A DNA stretch of 64,000 nucleotides from Cohnella sp. OV330. GTDB lineage: Bacteria > Bacillota > Bacilli > Paenibacillales > Paenibacillaceae. The notes below the pieces were generated by a model. The model did not search any database and was not told the DNA's origin. It worked only from the letters and a program-made list of their open reading frames with translations. Below, piece after piece: positions 63,156 through 64,000 of the stretch. The stretch is from positions 248,001-312,000 of the forward strand of contig NZ_FOKE01000004.1 in NCBI RefSeq assembly GCF_900112065.1, given 5' to 3'. The translations under genes were made by a program, and so were the position numbers. Every line of letters begins with the position of its first letter. Positions within the stretch are counted from its first letter, which is position 1.

Positions 63156-63189
63156 AAAAACAGCTCCCCGGGTCGAAGCCGCGGGAAGC
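63156..63189 (-). terminator. Intrinsic terminator after tRNA-Pro
   Basis: GCTTCCCG and CGGGGAGC arms followed by TGTTTTTATT on the minus strand, about 20 bases past the tRNA 3' end. Confidence 0.75.
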
Positions 63190-63209
63190 AGTCTTGTTCA
63201 CGTATGTAA

Positions 63210-63286
63210 TGGTCGGAACGGCGGGATTCGAACCCACGACCTCACCCACCCCAAGGGTGCGCGCTACCAGACTGTGCTACGTCCCG
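63210..63286 (-). tRNA. tRNA-Pro (anticodon UGG)
   Basis: The minus strand folds as a 77-nt tRNA: 7-bp acceptor CGGGACG/CGTTCCG, anticodon stem CACCC/GGGTG with loop TTGGGGT giving anticodon UGG, T arm GTGGGTTCGAATCCCGC in part, discriminator A and an encoded CCA. It has its own promoter and terminator. It is a candidate effector of the proBA T-box at 2.4-2.6 kb. Confidence 0.96.
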
Positions 63287-63307
63287 GAATAATAGCGAAC
63301 GTATGTG

Positions 63308-63337
63308 ATTATAGCATGGTCTACGTTTCGCTTGCAA
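63308..63337 (-). promoter_or_regulatory. Promoter of tRNA-Pro
   Basis: TTGCAA (63337-63332), 18 bases, TATAAT (63313-63308) with TGC before it (extended -10) on the minus strand, 22 bases ahead of the tRNA 5' end. Confidence 0.7.
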
Positions 63338-63386
63338 GCTTAACTAGATCGTTCGAATAAATATTTGGAGTGGCTGATCCCAGGTA

Positions 63387-63415
63387 GCCGACGGCGATCC
63401 AGCAGTGCCGTCGGC
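63387..63415 (-). other. Stable hairpin at the end of the agr-LytTR unit
   Basis: GCCGACGGC and GCCGTCGGC form a perfect 9-base stem with an 11-base loop, 9 bases after the LytTR stop codon. There is no U tract on either strand, so it is a processing or stability element or a non-classical terminator. Confidence 0.5.
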
Positions 63416-63423
63416 CATTCCTC

Positions 63424-63804
63424 TTAAGCTTTGGAAGGCTTGAGATTCAATCTGTAAACAGGCGCCTCGGAACCTTCCCGAAGGAAAGCGACCAAGTCTT
63501 TGTGGTGGGCCCTGGACACCGGCGCGCTGATGCCGCCTTCAAAAAACACGCGCCCGAGATCTCCGTCGTACCGCTGGATTTTATCCGTCTGCACCAAATA
63601 GCCGCGTTCGACTTTTCGGAAGCCCTCGCCGGACAAATAGCGGTCGAATTCTTCAAGGGAGCTGAGATGGCTGAAGACGCCGTACGATGTCTGAAACTTG
63701 ATAACTCCGTTCTCGATGAACTGGAACAGCACATCTTCGAGCGGAATCTCGATCACTTCAACCTCTTTGCCGCGGCGAATGGAAACCGGAATCAATTTGC
63801 TCAT
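63424..63804 (-). CDS. Stand-alone LytTR-domain DNA-binding protein
   Basis: A 126-residue protein that is essentially one LytTR domain: VIEIPLEDVLFQFIENG, FQTSYGVFSHLSSLEEF, the conserved FRKVERGYLVQTDKI stretch and SRAHHKDLVAFL. There is no receiver domain and no membrane helix, so phosphorelay control is not expected. The start at 63804 overlaps the stop of the AgrD-like gene (ATGA), with AAGGAG 8 bases upstream. Coupling to agrB-agrD suggests a role in the quorum-sensing output, but how peptide sensing would reach it is unknown. Confidence 0.82.
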   Translation of the reverse strand: MSKLIPVSIRRGKEVEVIEIPLEDVLFQFIENGVIKFQTSYGVFSHLSSLEEFDRYLSGEGFRKVERGYLVQTDKIQRYDGDLGRVFFEGGISAPVSRAHHKDLVAFLREGSEAPVYRLNLKPSKA

Positions 63805-63923
63805 CTGCGGAGCTCCTTCGGCATTGTAGGTTTGTTCAGGAATACGTAGCAGCCCGTAAATGCGAACAAGGAAGCGACAGCTACCAGCAGGGAACCTACC
63901 ACACTGTATGCGCGTTTTTTCAT
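63801..63923 (-). CDS. agrD: AgrD-like cyclic lactone autoinducer peptide precursor
   Basis: A 40-residue precursor. Residues 1-24 form a basic start and an amphipathic membrane-associated helix; Cys25 opens TGCYVFL, and the tail is NKPTMPKELRR. Staphylococcal AgrD has the same order: a Cys-x4 ring and then a charged tail with P-x-x-P-x-EL. A five-residue thiolactone ring C-Y-V-F-L is predicted. The strong site GGAGGTG lies 7 bases upstream. It overlaps the end of agrB (ATGA) and the start of the LytTR gene (ATGA). Ring borders are inference. Confidence 0.85.
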   Translation of the reverse strand: MKKRAYSVVGSLLVAVASLFAFTGCYVFLNKPTMPKELRR

Positions 63924-64000
63924 TTTTCTTCACCTCCTTCCTTAAATGGCAGCAGAAGCGTCTGAACCGCGAAGGTCAAAGCGAGCAGATCGGATCGAAT
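63920..64000 (-). CDS. agrB: AgrB-like peptide-processing protease, C-terminal end
   Basis: A frame runs from the right edge to TGA at 63922-63920 and gives 26 residues: a hydrophobic helix LLALTFAVQTLLLPF and a charged tail KEGGEEK. A final membrane helix of this type followed by an overlapping agrD is the usual agrB/agrD arrangement, and no other family fits the context. The catalytic His/Cys lie outside the window, so the call rests on position and topology. Confidence 0.6.
   Translation of the reverse strand: MRSDLLALTFAVQTLLLPFKEGGEEK

Overview
The window is about 64 kb of GC-rich, gene-dense chromosome from a spore-forming Firmicute, most likely a Paenibacillaceae member of the Cohnella/Paenibacillus type. 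The evidence is the long conserved block ypmB/dinG/panDCB/birA/cca/bshA/bshB1/mgsA/dapB/ypjD/ypjB/ypjA/qcrCBA/ypiF/ypiB, then tyrA/hisC/trpABFCDE/aroH/aroB/aroC/cheR/ndk/hepT/menG/hepS/mtrB. This is the Bacillus subtilis order, but with high GC, T-box and TRAP regulation, strong Shine-Dalgarno sites and sigma-A-type promoters. Almost everything from 8.7 kb onward is on the minus strand. I see no insertion sequence, prophage or CRISPR array.

Region by region: 0-8.6 kb (plus strand apart from mtnU) is a methionine-salvage cluster (mtnU, mtnE, mtnW, mtnX, mtnB) with a T-box-controlled proB-proA and a nearby proC set inside it. 8.7-20 kb holds small unknown genes, an overlapping hbd-ackA-dnaD operon, a first hisC paralogue, an ECF sigma/anti-sigma pair, a short FtsH-like AAA protease with a membrane companion, a YpmB-like protein and an MTA/SAH deaminase. 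20-34 kb carries rex, dinG, panBCD behind a leader with an attenuator-like hairpin, birA, a 51/52-nt tandem repeat array, cca, bacillithiol genes, mgsA, dapB and mazG. 34-43 kb carries a YitT protein, ypjB/ypjA, the menaquinol:cytochrome c reductase qcrABC, ypiF/ypiB, a 420-residue unknown protein, a histidine phosphatase and a second ECF sigma/anti-sigma pair. 43-56 kb is the aromatic amino acid supercluster (aroC-aroB-aroH, trpEDCFBA, hisC, tyrA). 56-63 kb holds cheR, ndk and the menaquinone/heptaprenyl genes, including futalosine-pathway mqnA with ubiX and ubiA family partners, followed by mtrB (TRAP). The right edge carries tRNA-Pro(UGG) and a compact agr-type quorum-sensing unit.

The genes connect in several ways. 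Chorismate made by aroC feeds trpE, aroH and mqnA. Heptaprenyl diphosphate from HepS/HepT and the methyltransferase MenG serve menaquinone, which is used by QcrABC. TRAP (mtrB) is encoded 10 kb from a trp leader that carries six perfectly phased GAG triplets overlapping an antiterminator. The T-box in front of proBA should sense proline tRNA, and one tRNA-Pro gene is in the window.

The most notable items are: a translationally coupled agrB-agrD-LytTR cassette whose 40-residue AgrD-like precursor has an S. aureus-like ring/tail layout but is followed by a lone LytTR protein instead of AgrC/AgrA; a likely ~80-nt small RNA with a perfect consensus promoter and its own terminator at 43.55-43.67 kb; the panB leader with mutually exclusive hairpins; the cca-birA tandem repeats; and the truncated FtsH with its companion. 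All functional calls come from reading the sequence; no database search was run.
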